The notes below the pieces were generated by a model. It was given only the letters and a program-made list of their open reading frames with translations, was not told the origin of the DNA and did not search any database. DNA of 64,000 bases from Roseovarius sp. M141 (GTDB lineage: Bacteria > Pseudomonadota > Alphaproteobacteria > Rhodobacterales > Rhodobacteraceae), in assembly GCF_024355225.1 (NCBI RefSeq), contig NZ_VCNH01000008.1:124001-188000 (forward strand), read 5' to 3'. Below are positions 1 through 7,569 of this stretch, piece after piece. The position numbers and the translations under genes were made by a program. Positions within the stretch are counted from its first letter, which is position 1. Each line of letters opens with the position of its first letter.

Positions 1-5
1 AAACT

Positions 6-575
6 GTGATGAATGGCGCGCTTTCGGACAGCGCCGCCTTGCGCGACTACAATCCACGCGCCTTCCTTACCAGTCTGATCTGGAACACACGGGGCGAGCG
101 GCAATGCTTTCAATTCGGGCCGCGCGACAATCAACGCATCATCTGGGATATCGCCAAGGATCCGAACGCGCAGATTTCAGTCATTTCAGGCGCTTGGGCA
201 GTGCCCCTGTTCAAGTCGAACCAGAATTTTTCCGATACCCGCCGCGAGGCTGCACTACTGCAACAAATCGAATCGAAACATCTGGAAATCCTGCGCTCCA
301 ACGCGGCCAAGGCGCGCGTGCGCATCTGGACCTTGGCGGAATTCGTCGAGGCCCCTATGGAGCCACTTCAGACCATAATCGACGAAATCAGCCCCCAGCA
401 CACCCAAAGCGGCCTGTCAGAAGTGCCGAAAATGACCGATCTCACCGGCTTTGGTCAATTTTTGCAGAGCCTCAAGAATCAGGGAATGCACCCATATCTG
501 ACGGGCAACTTTCCGGTCACGCACGATCCGCAAGACACGCAAACCAACCTGCGCAAACCCTATTTGGTACGGTAG
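6..575 (+). CDS. Hypothetical protein, probably truncated by the window edge
   Basis: I do not recognise the family. The frame is open to the left edge, so the GTG/ATG at 6-11 need not be the real start and the gene may begin outside the window. The visible 189 residues are soluble, have no signal peptide or membrane segment, and contain a helical, charged middle (residues about 75-130). The stop at 573-575 lies three bases before the ATG of the sulfotransferase gene, so the two are almost certainly co-transcribed and translationally close. By context it may be a partner in, or the tail of, another sulfate or sugar transfer protein, but this is inference only. Codon use is typical of the window. 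Confidence 0.6.
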   Translation: MMNGALSDSAALRDYNPRAFLTSLIWNTRGERQCFQFGPRDNQRIIWDIAKDPNAQISVISGAWAVPLFKSNQNFSDTRREAALLQQIESKHLEILRSNAAKARVRIWTLAEFVEAPMEPLQTIIDEISPQHTQSGLSEVPKMTDLTGFGQFLQSLKNQGMHPYLTGNFPVTHDPQDTQTNLRKPYLVR

Positions 576-578
576 CAT

Positions 579-2003
579 ATGTCCCGATTTGACTATTTCG
601 TGGTGCTGGCTGAAATGCGCACCGGCTCTAACCTGCTTGAATCGAACCTGAACGCATTTCAGAGCTTTGACTGCCATGGCGAGGCATTCAACCCGGCCTT
701 TATCGGTTATCCGAACCGGACCGAAATCCTCGGCTTCACGCAGGCGATGCGCGAGGCTGATCCTGACCGTCTGATCGACACCATTAAAACCGGATCGACG
801 GGGATGGGCGGGTTTCGTCTGTTTCACGACCACGACGCCCGCGCGCTGAAAATCTGCCTGACCGACGTTCGCTGCGCCAAGGTCATCCTGACGCGCAACC
901 CAGCCGAAAGCTATGTCAGCTGGAAAATCGCGCAGGAAACCGGCCAGTGGAAACTGACCAACATCAAGCGCCGCAAGGAAGCCAAGGCGGTCTTTGACGC
1001 GGCAGAGTTTGAACAGCACCTCACCCGGCTACAGGCATTTCAGGCCGAGGTTCTGAACAGCTTGCAAAAGTCGGGGCAGACGGCGTTCTACATCTCTTAT
1101 GAGGATCTGAATGATCTGGACATCATCAACGGCCTCGCTCAGTTTCTCGGCAGCGACGAGCGGCTGGAGACACTGGACAGCGCGCTCAAGATCCAGAATC
1201 CGCAGCCTCTGGCCGACAAGGTGGCCAACTTTGATGACATGACACAGGCGCTGGCCGGGATCGACCGGTTCAACCTGACCCGCACCCCTGATTTCGAGCC
1301 GCGCCGCGGCCCCGCGGTGCCATCACACATCATCGCACGCCACGCGCCGCTGCTGTACATGCCGATCAGATCCGGCCCCGAGGCTGAGGTGCAGGCATGG
1401 ATGGCCGCCCTCGACGACGTCGACGTCGAGGATTTGCAAACCATGATGAACCAAAAGGGGCTGCGCGATTGGATGCGGCAGGCCAAGGGGCATCGCAGCT
1501 TTACCGTGTTGCGCCATCCTGCGGCGCGCGCGCATGCAGCATTCTGCCGGCGAATCCTGCATCGCGGGCCGGGGTCGCTGGGCGAGGTTCGGCGCGTTCT
1601 GCGCAACTTTCACAAACTGCCCATACCCGGCCCCGGCCCGGATGAAACCTATGATAAGCACGCGCATCACGTGGCGTTCACCGCCTTTCTGGACTTCCTG
1701 CGCGCCAATTTGCGGGGCCAGACCAGCGTGCGTGTCGATGCAAACTGGGCCACGCAAACCGCGATCCTGCAAGGGATGGCGCAGTTCTGCCTGCCCGACG
1801 TCATCATCCGCGAGGACGAGATGCCGCTGCAATTGAGCGCGCTGGCGCAACAGGTGGGCTATTCCGGCGCGGCGTCGGCCGCACCAGCGCCCCCCGACCA
1901 GCCTTATGCGCTGGCAGACATCTACGACGACGACATCGAGGCGCGGGTCGCCGACATCTATCAGCGGGACTACACCATGTTCGGTTGGGATCGCTGGCGC
2001 TAA
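579..2003 (+). CDS. Two-domain sulfotransferase (Stf0/NodH-like)
   Basis: Predicted PAPS-dependent sulfotransferase of 474 residues. The N-terminal half (about 1-225) opens with the 5'-phosphosulfate loop MRTGSNLLESNL (residues 13-24) and has the 3'-phosphate-binding pattern LTRNPAESYVSW near residues 107-118, followed by a YEDL strand near 175, as in Stf0/NodH-type enzymes. The second half (about 230-474) repeats parts of the fold, with FTVLRHPAARAHAAFC (near 308-323) resembling the 3'-phosphate motif of the sulfotransferase family 2 type, and no clear second phosphosulfate loop. In roseobacters such proteins are often labelled NodH. The natural substrate (surface polysaccharide, lipid or other) cannot be read from sequence. 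It follows the unknown gene at 6-575 by three bases and converges on ptsN. Confidence 0.8.
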   Translation: MSRFDYFVVLAEMRTGSNLLESNLNAFQSFDCHGEAFNPAFIGYPNRTEILGFTQAMREADPDRLIDTIKTGSTGMGGFRLFHDHDARALKICLTDVRCAKVILTRNPAESYVSWKIAQETGQWKLTNIKRRKEAKAVFDAAEFEQHLTRLQAFQAEVLNSLQKSGQTAFYISYEDLNDLDIINGLAQFLGSDERLETLDSALKIQNPQPLADKVANFDDMTQALAGIDRFNLTRTPDFEPRRGPAVPSHIIARHAPLLYMPIRSGPEAEVQAWMAALDDVDVEDLQTMMNQKGLRDWMRQAKGHRSFTVLRHPAARAHAAFCRRILHRGPGSLGEVRRVLRNFHKLPIPGPGPDETYDKHAHHVAFTAFLDFLRANLRGQTSVRVDANWATQTAILQGMAQFCLPDVIIREDEMPLQLSALAQQVGYSGAASAAPAPPDQPYALADIYDDDIEARVADIYQRDYTMFGWDRWR

Positions 2004-2026
2004 AGCGTTTCGACGTCAAGCCGGTG

Positions 2027-2491
2027 TCAGGCCGCCAGCATGGACTGCGCTTCGGTCATGATCGTGTACAGCGTTGCAGGATCAGGATTGGCCCGCAGCT
2101 TTGCACATAGCTGTGCGTCGCGCAGGGTGCGGGAAATCAGCGCAAGCGCTTTCAGATGCTCCACCCCGGCCTCGCGCGGCGCGAACAGGGCAAACGCCAG
2201 ATCGACTGGCTGGCGGTCGACCGCGTCAAAATTGATCGGCTTTTCCAACAGGACCAGCGCACCGACCACCCGGTCGATATCGTCCAGACGCGCATGCGGC
2301 AACGCCACGCCGTGCCCCACAGCTGTGGGCCCCAGCGATTCGCGTTCCTGCAACGCTTCGACGGCGGCCTGCGCATTCACGCCATAGACGGCGTGGGCGA
2401 TATCGCCCAGCTCGTGCATCAGACGTTTTTTGCTGGTTGCGGCGCCCAAAACGCGCACGGCCCTTGGCTTCAGGATCATGGGAATGTCCAT
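2027..2491 (-). CDS. ptsN: PTS IIA-like nitrogen-regulatory protein PtsN
   Basis: EIIA-Ntr protein (154 residues) of the nitrogen phosphotransferase system. It accepts phosphate from NPr and in alphaproteobacteria influences nitrogen, potassium and carbon-storage regulation. The phospho-accepting histidine is H66 in the motif GHGVALPHAR (residues 59-68), matching H73 of the E. coli protein. Length and the PTS_EIIA type 2 fold are normal. It is the last gene of a minus-strand run lptC-lptA-lptB-hpf-ptsN, 56 bases after hpf. The classical neighbour rpoN, which sits between lptB and hpf in many proteobacteria, is absent here. The gene converges on the sulfotransferase gene with a 23-base gap and no obvious terminator. 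Confidence 0.92.
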   Translation of the reverse strand: MDIPMILKPRAVRVLGAATSKKRLMHELGDIAHAVYGVNAQAAVEALQERESLGPTAVGHGVALPHARLDDIDRVVGALVLLEKPINFDAVDRQPVDLAFALFAPREAGVEHLKALALISRTLRDAQLCAKLRANPDPATLYTIMTEAQSMLAA

Positions 2492-2547
2492 TCACTGCTC
2501 CGACGGCAAGGCCGCCTGGGTTCAAACCCCGCGTCACCCGACCTGTT

Positions 2548-3111
2548 TTACGGATCGATCCACCCGATATTGCCGTCATCACGGCGGTAGACCACGTTTA
2601 CACCGCTTTTTGCCTCGTTTCGAAACACCAGAACAGGGGCCCCTGCCAGCTCCATCTGCATCACGGCCTCTCCAACGGACAGGGACGGGATCTGCGCCTG
2701 CATTTCGGCGACGATGATGGGCTGAAGGCTATCGGGCTCCGATTCCACTCCTTCGGCTTCTGAGGCGAGGATATACGAGGATGCTCCGAAAAGCTCAACC
2801 GGCTGTGAACGATCCTTGTGGTGATCCTTCAGACGGCGCTTGTAACGGCGCAGCTGCTTGTCCATCTTTTCGCGGGCGGCATCGAATGCGGCATAGATTT
2901 CGTGCGCCTTGCCCGTCGCCTGGGCCGAAAGACCCGTGGACAGGTGAACAATCGCTTCGCATGAATATTCACTGGCACTTTTGGAAAAGACGACTGTCGC
3001 ATTGACCGGACGTTCAGCGTATTTCGCCACCGCCTCGCCCAGTTCAGACTTCACATGAGTTTGCAGGGCTTCGCCAATGTCGATCTGTTTGCCAGAGATT
3101 TGATAGCGCAT
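2548..3111 (-). CDS. hpf: Ribosome hibernation promoting factor, long form
   Basis: Long HPF (187 residues) that binds the 30S subunit and dimerises 70S ribosomes in stationary phase. Residues 1 to about 100 are the S30AE/YfiA domain starting MRYQISGKQIDIGEAL; about 130-187 is the C-terminal dimerisation domain (from PIIVAEM to the end). I chose the ATG at 3111 rather than one 45 bases upstream because it gives the family's usual N-terminus and has a purine-rich site (GGAGAC) upstream. A 225-base gap separates it from lptB and holds a candidate promoter and two hairpins, so hpf-ptsN can probably be transcribed independently of the lpt genes. Confidence 0.93.
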   Translation of the reverse strand: MRYQISGKQIDIGEALQTHVKSELGEAVAKYAERPVNATVVFSKSASEYSCEAIVHLSTGLSAQATGKAHEIYAAFDAAREKMDKQLRRYKRRLKDHHKDRSQPVELFGASSYILASEAEGVESEPDSLQPIIVAEMQAQIPSLSVGEAVMQMELAGAPVLVFRNEAKSGVNVVYRRDDGNIGWIDP

Positions 3112-3267
3112 GGTGTCTCCTTCAAAGGGCGCACCCGTCCCTGCCCGATAACGCATTCGCGCCCCTCGGGCTGTGGGGAGGGGCCGCTGAAAAGCGGCAT
3201 TTCGTTAACGATTTCAACACGACACCAGTCGAATGCCGCGTCTGAAACCTCCAAATACCATACATTG

Positions 3268-3296
3268 ATTGAGGCGCTTTCCGGCGCTTTTGTCAA
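3268..3296 (-). promoter_or_regulatory. Candidate promoter of hpf-ptsN
   Basis: On the minus strand a perfect -35 element TTGACA (3296-3291) is followed after 17 bases by CTCAAT (3273-3268), a weak -10. It lies between lptB and hpf, giving a leader of about 150 bases. The leader contains a GCCGCT/AGCGGC hairpin (3183-3198) and an overlapping G/C-rich hairpin. The -35 is convincing; the -10 is not. Confidence 0.35.
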
Positions 3297-3336
3297 TGAC
3301 GTTCGCGGCGGCGGCGGTGAAATCTGCCGATATTTG

Positions 3337-4107
3337 TCAGGAAATACGAAAGTTTTCACCCAGATAGACCCGGCGCACATTTTCGTTTTCCACGACTTCG
3401 GCGGGCGTGCCCGACATCAAAACCTGCCCGTCATGCAGGATATAGGCGCGGTCGACGATTTCCAGCGTCTCACGCACGTTATGATCGGTGATCAACACTC
3501 CGATGCCGCGCTTTTTCAGATCGGCGACAAGGTGCCGAATGTCGGCGACGCTGATTGGATCGACCCCGGCGAAGGGTTCATCGAGCAGCAGATATTTCGG
3601 GTCCGCAGCAAGGCTGCGCGCGATTTCGACGCGCCGCCGTTCGCCGCCCGACAGGGCCAGCGCGGGGGCACGGCGCAGATGCTCGACCGAAAATTCCGAC
3701 AGCAACTCTTCCAGGCGCTCGCGGCGCTTGTGCGAATTCTTGATCGAGATATCAAGAATCGCCATGATGTTATCCTCGACCGACAGACCGCGAAAGATCG
3801 ACATTTCCTGCGGCAGATAGCCAACCCCCAGCTTGGCCCGGCGATACATCGGCAGGTTGGTCACATCGCGCCCGTCGATCGCCACGTGCCCGCCTTCGGG
3901 ATAGATCAGCCCGGCGATGGCGTAAAATGTCGTCGTCTTGCCCGACCCGTTCGGCCCCAGCAGGGCCGCCACCTCGCCTTGGCGCAGGCGCAGCGACACG
4001 TCGCGGATGACGGTGCGTTTCTTGTAGCTTTTGCGCAGGTTCCGCACGATCAGCCCGGAGGTATCCGTGTCGCTGTCGCCCGCGACATGCAGATCCGGCC
4101 CGGTCAT
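3337..4107 (-). CDS. lptB: LPS export ABC transporter ATP-binding protein LptB
   Basis: Cytoplasmic ATPase (256 residues) that powers extraction of lipopolysaccharide from the inner membrane with LptF/LptG, passing it to LptC and LptA. Walker A is GPNGSGKTTTFYAIAGL (near residues 52-68), the signature is LSGGERRRVEIARSL, and Walker B is YLLLDEPFAGVDPIS followed by the switch histidine in LITDHNVRETL. Its ATG overlaps the lptA stop by four bases (ATGA), showing translational coupling in an lptC-lptA-lptB operon. Length is normal for the family, with a slightly extended N-terminus (about 15 residues before the ABC core). Confidence 0.96.
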   Translation of the reverse strand: MTGPDLHVAGDSDTDTSGLIVRNLRKSYKKRTVIRDVSLRLRQGEVAALLGPNGSGKTTTFYAIAGLIYPEGGHVAIDGRDVTNLPMYRRAKLGVGYLPQEMSIFRGLSVEDNIMAILDISIKNSHKRRERLEELLSEFSVEHLRRAPALALSGGERRRVEIARSLAADPKYLLLDEPFAGVDPISVADIRHLVADLKKRGIGVLITDHNVRETLEIVDRAYILHDGQVLMSGTPAEVVENENVRRVYLGENFRIS

Positions 4108-4598
4108 TGCGTCGTCCCGGGTTGCAGCACGGTTTTGACCCGTCCGGTCATCCGCGCCGTGCCGGCAGCCGTATCGACCGCCATCTTGTCTGCGGTCAGC
4201 GCCGCGGTGCCCTGCACCAGCAGCACGTCGCCCGACATTTCGATCATGCCTGACTGCACGTTGTAATCGGCCTCGCGCGCCTCGGCGGCGTCTTCGCCGC
4301 TGACCAGGGTGACGCCGCCCGTCGCCGACAGCCGCGCGATGCCCGACCGATCCTCAAGATAAATCACCAGAACGCGCGGCGCCGACAGGCGCATCTGGCC
4401 CTGCCCGATCAGTACATCGCCGGTAAAGACCGCCGTGCCGTCGCTCTGGTCGACGTCCAGATTTTCGGCCGTCACCTCGACCGGCAGGCCGCTGTCCTGC
4501 ACGGTGCTGCCAAAGGCGACCTGCATGCCCTGCGCGTGCGCAATGCTACCAAAGGTGGTGGCGCAAATAAGAAGGATCGTTTGGATGAAACGCTGCAC
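4104..4598 (-). CDS. lptA: LPS transport periplasmic protein LptA
   Basis: Periplasmic bridge protein (164 residues) of the OstA/LptA family that carries LPS between the inner-membrane LptC and outer-membrane LptD. A Sec signal peptide covers residues 1-22 (cleavage after AHA). The remainder is beta-rich jelly-roll sequence with the typical motif VTAENLDVDQSDGTAVFTGDV near residues 42-62. It lies six bases after lptC and overlaps lptB by four bases. Family identity rests on pattern and on the lptC/lptB neighbours. Confidence 0.92.
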   Translation of the reverse strand: MQRFIQTILLICATTFGSIAHAQGMQVAFGSTVQDSGLPVEVTAENLDVDQSDGTAVFTGDVLIGQGQMRLSAPRVLVIYLEDRSGIARLSATGGVTLVSGEDAAEAREADYNVQSGMIEMSGDVLLVQGTAALTADKMAVDTAAGTARMTGRVKTVLQPGTTQ

Positions 4599-4603
4599 GT
4601 CGG

Positions 4604-5221
4604 TCAGTCCTTTGACTTTGCGGGCATGTATATCAGCTTGACCCCATCCGTGAACCGCAAATGTGCGTCGCCGGTCTTGGGGTCCGAGGTCAGCAGCATG
4701 CGCCCCGCGCTCAGATCGCCGGGCGGGCCTGTGCCGGTAATGGCGCCGGGCGTTTCGACGTACAGGGTGTTGAACCGCGTGTTGATGCTGTCGGTGCGGA
4801 TGTCATAGCCAGTCGTGGTTTCGAACCGCACGTCGCCCTCCAGCAGGGCGGTCATGTCCGCCTGATTGGCCGCGCCGCGCTGGGACGAAATATCCACCAC
4901 CCCGCCGCCGTTCAGCCTAAGCTTCGCCTGCGCCCTTTCTGCCCGCAAAATATCGCGATCCGCCGGATCGGGGCGCACGGATTGCGCGCGGAACGATACT
5001 TCCTCGCCGCTCCGCGTGACACCGGAAAAGCTGGGGTTGGTCACCCCCTGATCATGCGCACGCTGCGCCAGATCCACACCCGCGATGGGGATCTGATCGT
5101 TCAGATCAACCTTGCGCGACAGCAAAAACAGCGTCGACAAAAGGCCCAGCGCCACCAGCGGCAGGATGATCTTGGCCCAATTGACCAAGCGCGTGTGGAA
5201 ATTGTCGCCCCTGCGGATCAA
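4604..5221 (-). CDS. lptC: LPS export protein LptC
   Basis: Bitopic inner-membrane protein (205 residues) that receives LPS from LptB2FG. One membrane helix near residues 15-35 (rich in I, L, V, A) follows a short basic N-terminus; the remainder is a periplasmic OstA-like domain. The start ATG overlaps the stop codon of the upstream RNase D gene by four bases, so the operon reads rnd-lptC-lptA-lptB. This rnd-lptC linkage is common in Rhodobacteraceae. Sequence conservation in LptC is low, so the call leans on topology, length and synteny. Confidence 0.9.
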   Translation of the reverse strand: MIRRGDNFHTRLVNWAKIILPLVALGLLSTLFLLSRKVDLNDQIPIAGVDLAQRAHDQGVTNPSFSGVTRSGEEVSFRAQSVRPDPADRDILRAERAQAKLRLNGGGVVDISSQRGAANQADMTALLEGDVRFETTTGYDIRTDSINTRFNTLYVETPGAITGTGPPGDLSAGRMLLTSDPKTGDAHLRFTDGVKLIYMPAKSKD

Positions 5222-5829
5222 TGTGAAAATATATCCTGTTCGGGCCAGCCAGCCAGATCCAGCGCCGCACGTGTCGGCAGAAAATCAAAGCAGGCCTGCG
5301 CCAGTTCCATCCGTCCTTCACGGACCAGTCGCGTGTTCAGTTCGTCACGCAGCCGGTGCAGATACAGCACATCTGACGCTGCATACTCCAATTGCGCCTT
5401 GCTCAGATCTGACGCGCCCCAGTCCGAGCTTTGCTGTTGCTTGCTGATATCGACGCCGACAAGTTCCTGAAGCAGGTTTTTCAGGCCATGCCGGTCGGTA
5501 TAGGTGCGGATCAGCTTGCTGGCGATCTTGGTGCAATAGACCGGCGCGGTGATCGCACCAAAGGCGTTCTGCATCGCGGCAATATCAAAGCGGCCAAAGT
5601 GAAACAGTTTCAGCACGTCGGGATTTGTCAGCATCGCGCACAGGTTCGGCGCCTCGGTCTGGCCCTTGGCGACCTGCACCAGATGCGCGTTGCCGTCGCC
5701 ACCCGACATCTGGATCAGGCACAACCGGTCGCGGTGCGGATGCAGGCCCATCGTTTCGCAATCGATAGCGACCACAGGCCCCAGATCCAGCCCGTCAGGC
5801 AGATCACCCTTGTAAAGTGTATTCGTCAT
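5218..5829 (-). CDS. rnd: Short ribonuclease D (3'-5' exonuclease domain only)
   Basis: DEDD-type 3'-5' exoribonuclease of 203 residues. The Exo I motif is seen in VVAIDCETMGLHPHRDRLCL (D24 and E26), Exo II around LFHFGRFDIAAM, and Exo III in LEYAASDVLYLHRL. E. coli RNase D is about 375 residues and carries HRDC domains; this protein has the catalytic domain only, a form common in alphaproteobacteria. It is the first gene of the rnd-lptCAB run and overlaps lptC by four bases. The likely role is tRNA and small-RNA 3'-end trimming; why it is coupled to LPS export is unknown. Confidence 0.88.
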   Translation of the reverse strand: MTNTLYKGDLPDGLDLGPVVAIDCETMGLHPHRDRLCLIQMSGGDGNAHLVQVAKGQTEAPNLCAMLTNPDVLKLFHFGRFDIAAMQNAFGAITAPVYCTKIASKLIRTYTDRHGLKNLLQELVGVDISKQQQSSDWGASDLSKAQLEYAASDVLYLHRLRDELNTRLVREGRMELAQACFDFLPTRAALDLAGWPEQDIFSH

Positions 5830-5964
5830 GTCAGCCCCTTCGTGCCTTTGGACATGCGTTATATAGGATCAAAGGGGCCGACCACCAATATCTGGCATCC
5901 CGGACGGTCGCCGCGCAAAAAACCCGTCGCAAGGCTGTTTAGAATCCGTTGAGGCTCACGCGCC

Positions 5965-6387
5965 CTACCCGTCGCCCTCGACCTTGCCGCGCAGGGCCTT
6001 GACGTCGCCGCGCACCTTCTTGGCCTTGAGGCGGCGTTTTTTGGACCCCAGCGTGGGCCGTGTGGGGATGCGCCGCTTGGGCTTTTCGGCAGCCTTGCGG
6101 ATCAACTCGACCAGTCGGTCACGCGCGATGTCGCGGTTGCGGGCCTGATGACGGGTCTCGTCACACTGGATGATCAGCGTGCCATCCAACGTCCAGCGCC
6201 GCCCGGCAAGCCGCTTCAGCCGCCGCTTCACCGGGTCCGGCAGGTTTGGCGATCGTTCGGCCTCGAACCGCAGTTCGACCGCGCTGGCGACCTTGTTCAC
6301 GTTCTGCCCGCCTGGGCCGCTGGCGCGCACGAACTGCTCGGTCAGCTCCCAATCCTCGATCGCTATGGTGTCTGTAATGCGCAACAT
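5965..6387 (-). CDS. arfB: Alternative ribosome-rescue factor ArfB (peptidyl-tRNA hydrolase)
   Basis: ArfB/YaeJ (140 residues) releases peptides from ribosomes stalled without a stop codon. The catalytic GGQ is residues 26-28 within RASGPGGQNVNKVAS, and the family's lysine/arginine-rich C-terminal tail, which threads into the empty mRNA channel, is present from about residue 105 to the end. The length matches E. coli ArfB. No strong Shine-Dalgarno is visible before the ATG at 6387. Directly upstream lies a predicted small transcript (18-codon ORF plus terminator), which makes attenuation-type control conceivable but unproven. Confidence 0.94.
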   Translation of the reverse strand: MLRITDTIAIEDWELTEQFVRASGPGGQNVNKVASAVELRFEAERSPNLPDPVKRRLKRLAGRRWTLDGTLIIQCDETRHQARNRDIARDRLVELIRKAAEKPKRRIPTRPTLGSKKRRLKAKKVRGDVKALRGKVEGDG

Positions 6388-6422
6388 GATGCCATGTTTA
6401 TCCCGCCGCGGCGCAAATCGAA

Positions 6423-6449
6423 AGGGCCGCCCCGATACGGGACGGCCCT
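6423..6449 (-). terminator. Rho-independent terminator after the 18-codon ORF
   Basis: A 12-bp stem (6423-6434 with 6438-6449) and 3-base loop are followed on the minus strand by TTTCG. The single non-Watson-Crick position is a G-U wobble in the minus-strand RNA but an A-C mismatch in the plus-strand RNA, so the structure is better on the minus strand, the direction of the small ORF and arfB. Confidence 0.65.
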
Positions 6450-6518
6450 CTAGAAGTTTTTCGGAGGCGGGCCGGTTAGGCGCACCAATAAGGTTGGCTC
6501 AAATATCCGAGGGCTGCC

Positions 6519-6575
6519 TCAGATACGATCCCCCCGAACTGTTCCGACACCTCGCTCCAATACCTCTGTAGACAC
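6519..6575 (-). CDS. Predicted 18-residue small protein or leader peptide
   Basis: A GTG-initiated ORF of 18 codons (peptide VSTEVLERGVGTVRGDRI, first residue read as Met) preceded by a Shine-Dalgarno stretch AAAGGAGGTG that is a perfect complement of the 16S rRNA 3' end, six bases before the GTG. A TTGACA promoter element lies upstream and a strand-specific terminator downstream, so it has all the parts of its own short transcript. It sits between mepA and arfB on their strand. I do not recognise the peptide. It could be a real small protein, a leader peptide controlling arfB, or the coding part of a regulatory RNA. Confidence 0.45.
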   Translation of the reverse strand: MSTEVLERGVGTVRGDRI

Positions 6576-6607
6576 TGGGGCACCTCCTTTCACTTGTTGA
6601 ACTCAAG

Positions 6608-6639
6608 AGATAGCCTGCCAGATTTTTTTGATATGTCAA
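6608..6639 (-). promoter_or_regulatory. Candidate promoter of the small transcript
   Basis: On the minus strand a perfect TTGACA (6639-6634) follows the mepA stop. The -10 is less clear: GGCTAT at 18 bases or CTATCT (6613-6608) at 20 bases. An A7 run lies between them. The predicted start leaves a short leader of about 25-30 bases before the 18-codon ORF. Confidence 0.45.
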
Positions 6640-6657
6640 AACAATTCTTGCGACGGA

Positions 6658-7569
6658 TTATTGCGACTGCAACACGCTGACACATTGCTGCGGCAGATCG
6701 TTCATTGTCAGCTCGCGCTTCGGCTTGGGCTTGGGCGCATTCGGATCGCGGGGCTTGGGCTTTGGGGGGTTCAGGATGTTGTTGACCCATTGCTGCGCCT
6801 CGGCACAGCCATCGCCCGGCGGTGGGGCCGCCTGATCGACGCAACCGCTTGCGCCCCTGGGGCAGGCCAGGCGCACGTGGAAATGATAGTGGTGCCCCCA
6901 CCATGGCCGGATCTTGCGCAGCCAGTCGCGGTTGCCCGTCTCATCGTTGCACATCTTCACCTTGGCGCCGGGAAAGATGAAAATGCGCGCGACGCGCGCA
7001 TCGCTGGCGGCGGCCTTCAGCACCTCGTGCTGGCCGCGCGTCCAGCCCGCATTGACATAGGCGCCATTCGCGCGCCGCATCGACACGGCCGACAGGTTTT
7101 CGCGCTGGTTTATGCTCAGGTTCAGGCGGGGCGGCGGCATCAGCCAGATATCCGCGTCCAGACCCAACTGATGCGACCGGTGCCCGCTCAGCATCGGGCC
7201 GCCGCGCGGCTGGCTCATGTCCCCGACATAAAGGCCGTTCCACCCCGGCAGGCGCGCCGCCTTGGCCGACAGGTCGGCAACGAAATCCACCAGTTGCGGA
7301 TGGCCCCAGTTACGGTTGCGCGACAGGCGCATCGCCTGCCATGTCGGCCCGGTCTGCGGCAATTGCACACCGCCGGATATGCAGCCCTTGGCATAGCTGC
7401 CAAAGGGTGCGGGTTGCTGGCGCGATCCGGTGCGCGCGGCGCCAAAGAACTGCTTGGCCTGCTTGCCCTGCATTGAAGCGGGAACACCCTGCGCCGCCGC
7501 CGGTAGGGCCAGCGGACAGATCAGCGCAGCGGCGGCGGCAAGGGCAAGCGCCCTGAGATATGCAATCAT
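6658..7569 (-). CDS. mepA: Penicillin-insensitive murein endopeptidase MepA
   Basis: Periplasmic LAS-type zinc peptidase (303 residues) that cuts D-Ala-meso-DAP cross-links in peptidoglycan. A Sec signal peptide spans about residues 1-27 (AAA-QG region). Metal-binding motifs SGHRSHQLGLDADIW (near 126-140) and HYHFHVRL (near 231-238) carry the expected H/D ligands. The C-terminus has a proline/lysine-rich stretch (PKPKPRDPNAPKPKPK) before the last 20 residues, an unusual linker. The ATG overlaps the stop of the MFS gene by four bases, so the two are co-transcribed. Confidence 0.95.
   Translation of the reverse strand: MIAYLRALALAAAAALICPLALPAAAQGVPASMQGKQAKQFFGAARTGSRQQPAPFGSYAKGCISGGVQLPQTGPTWQAMRLSRNRNWGHPQLVDFVADLSAKAARLPGWNGLYVGDMSQPRGGPMLSGHRSHQLGLDADIWLMPPPRLNLSINQRENLSAVSMRRANGAYVNAGWTRGQHEVLKAAASDARVARIFIFPGAKVKMCNDETGNRDWLRKIRPWWGHHYHFHVRLACPRGASGCVDQAAPPPGDGCAEAQQWVNNILNPPKPKPRDPNAPKPKPKRELTMNDLPQQCVSVLQSQ

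Noticed and set aside
2519..2532. GGTTCAAACC resembling a tRNA T-arm
   Set aside because: No acceptor, D or anticodon stems around it; only 56 bases lie between ptsN and hpf.
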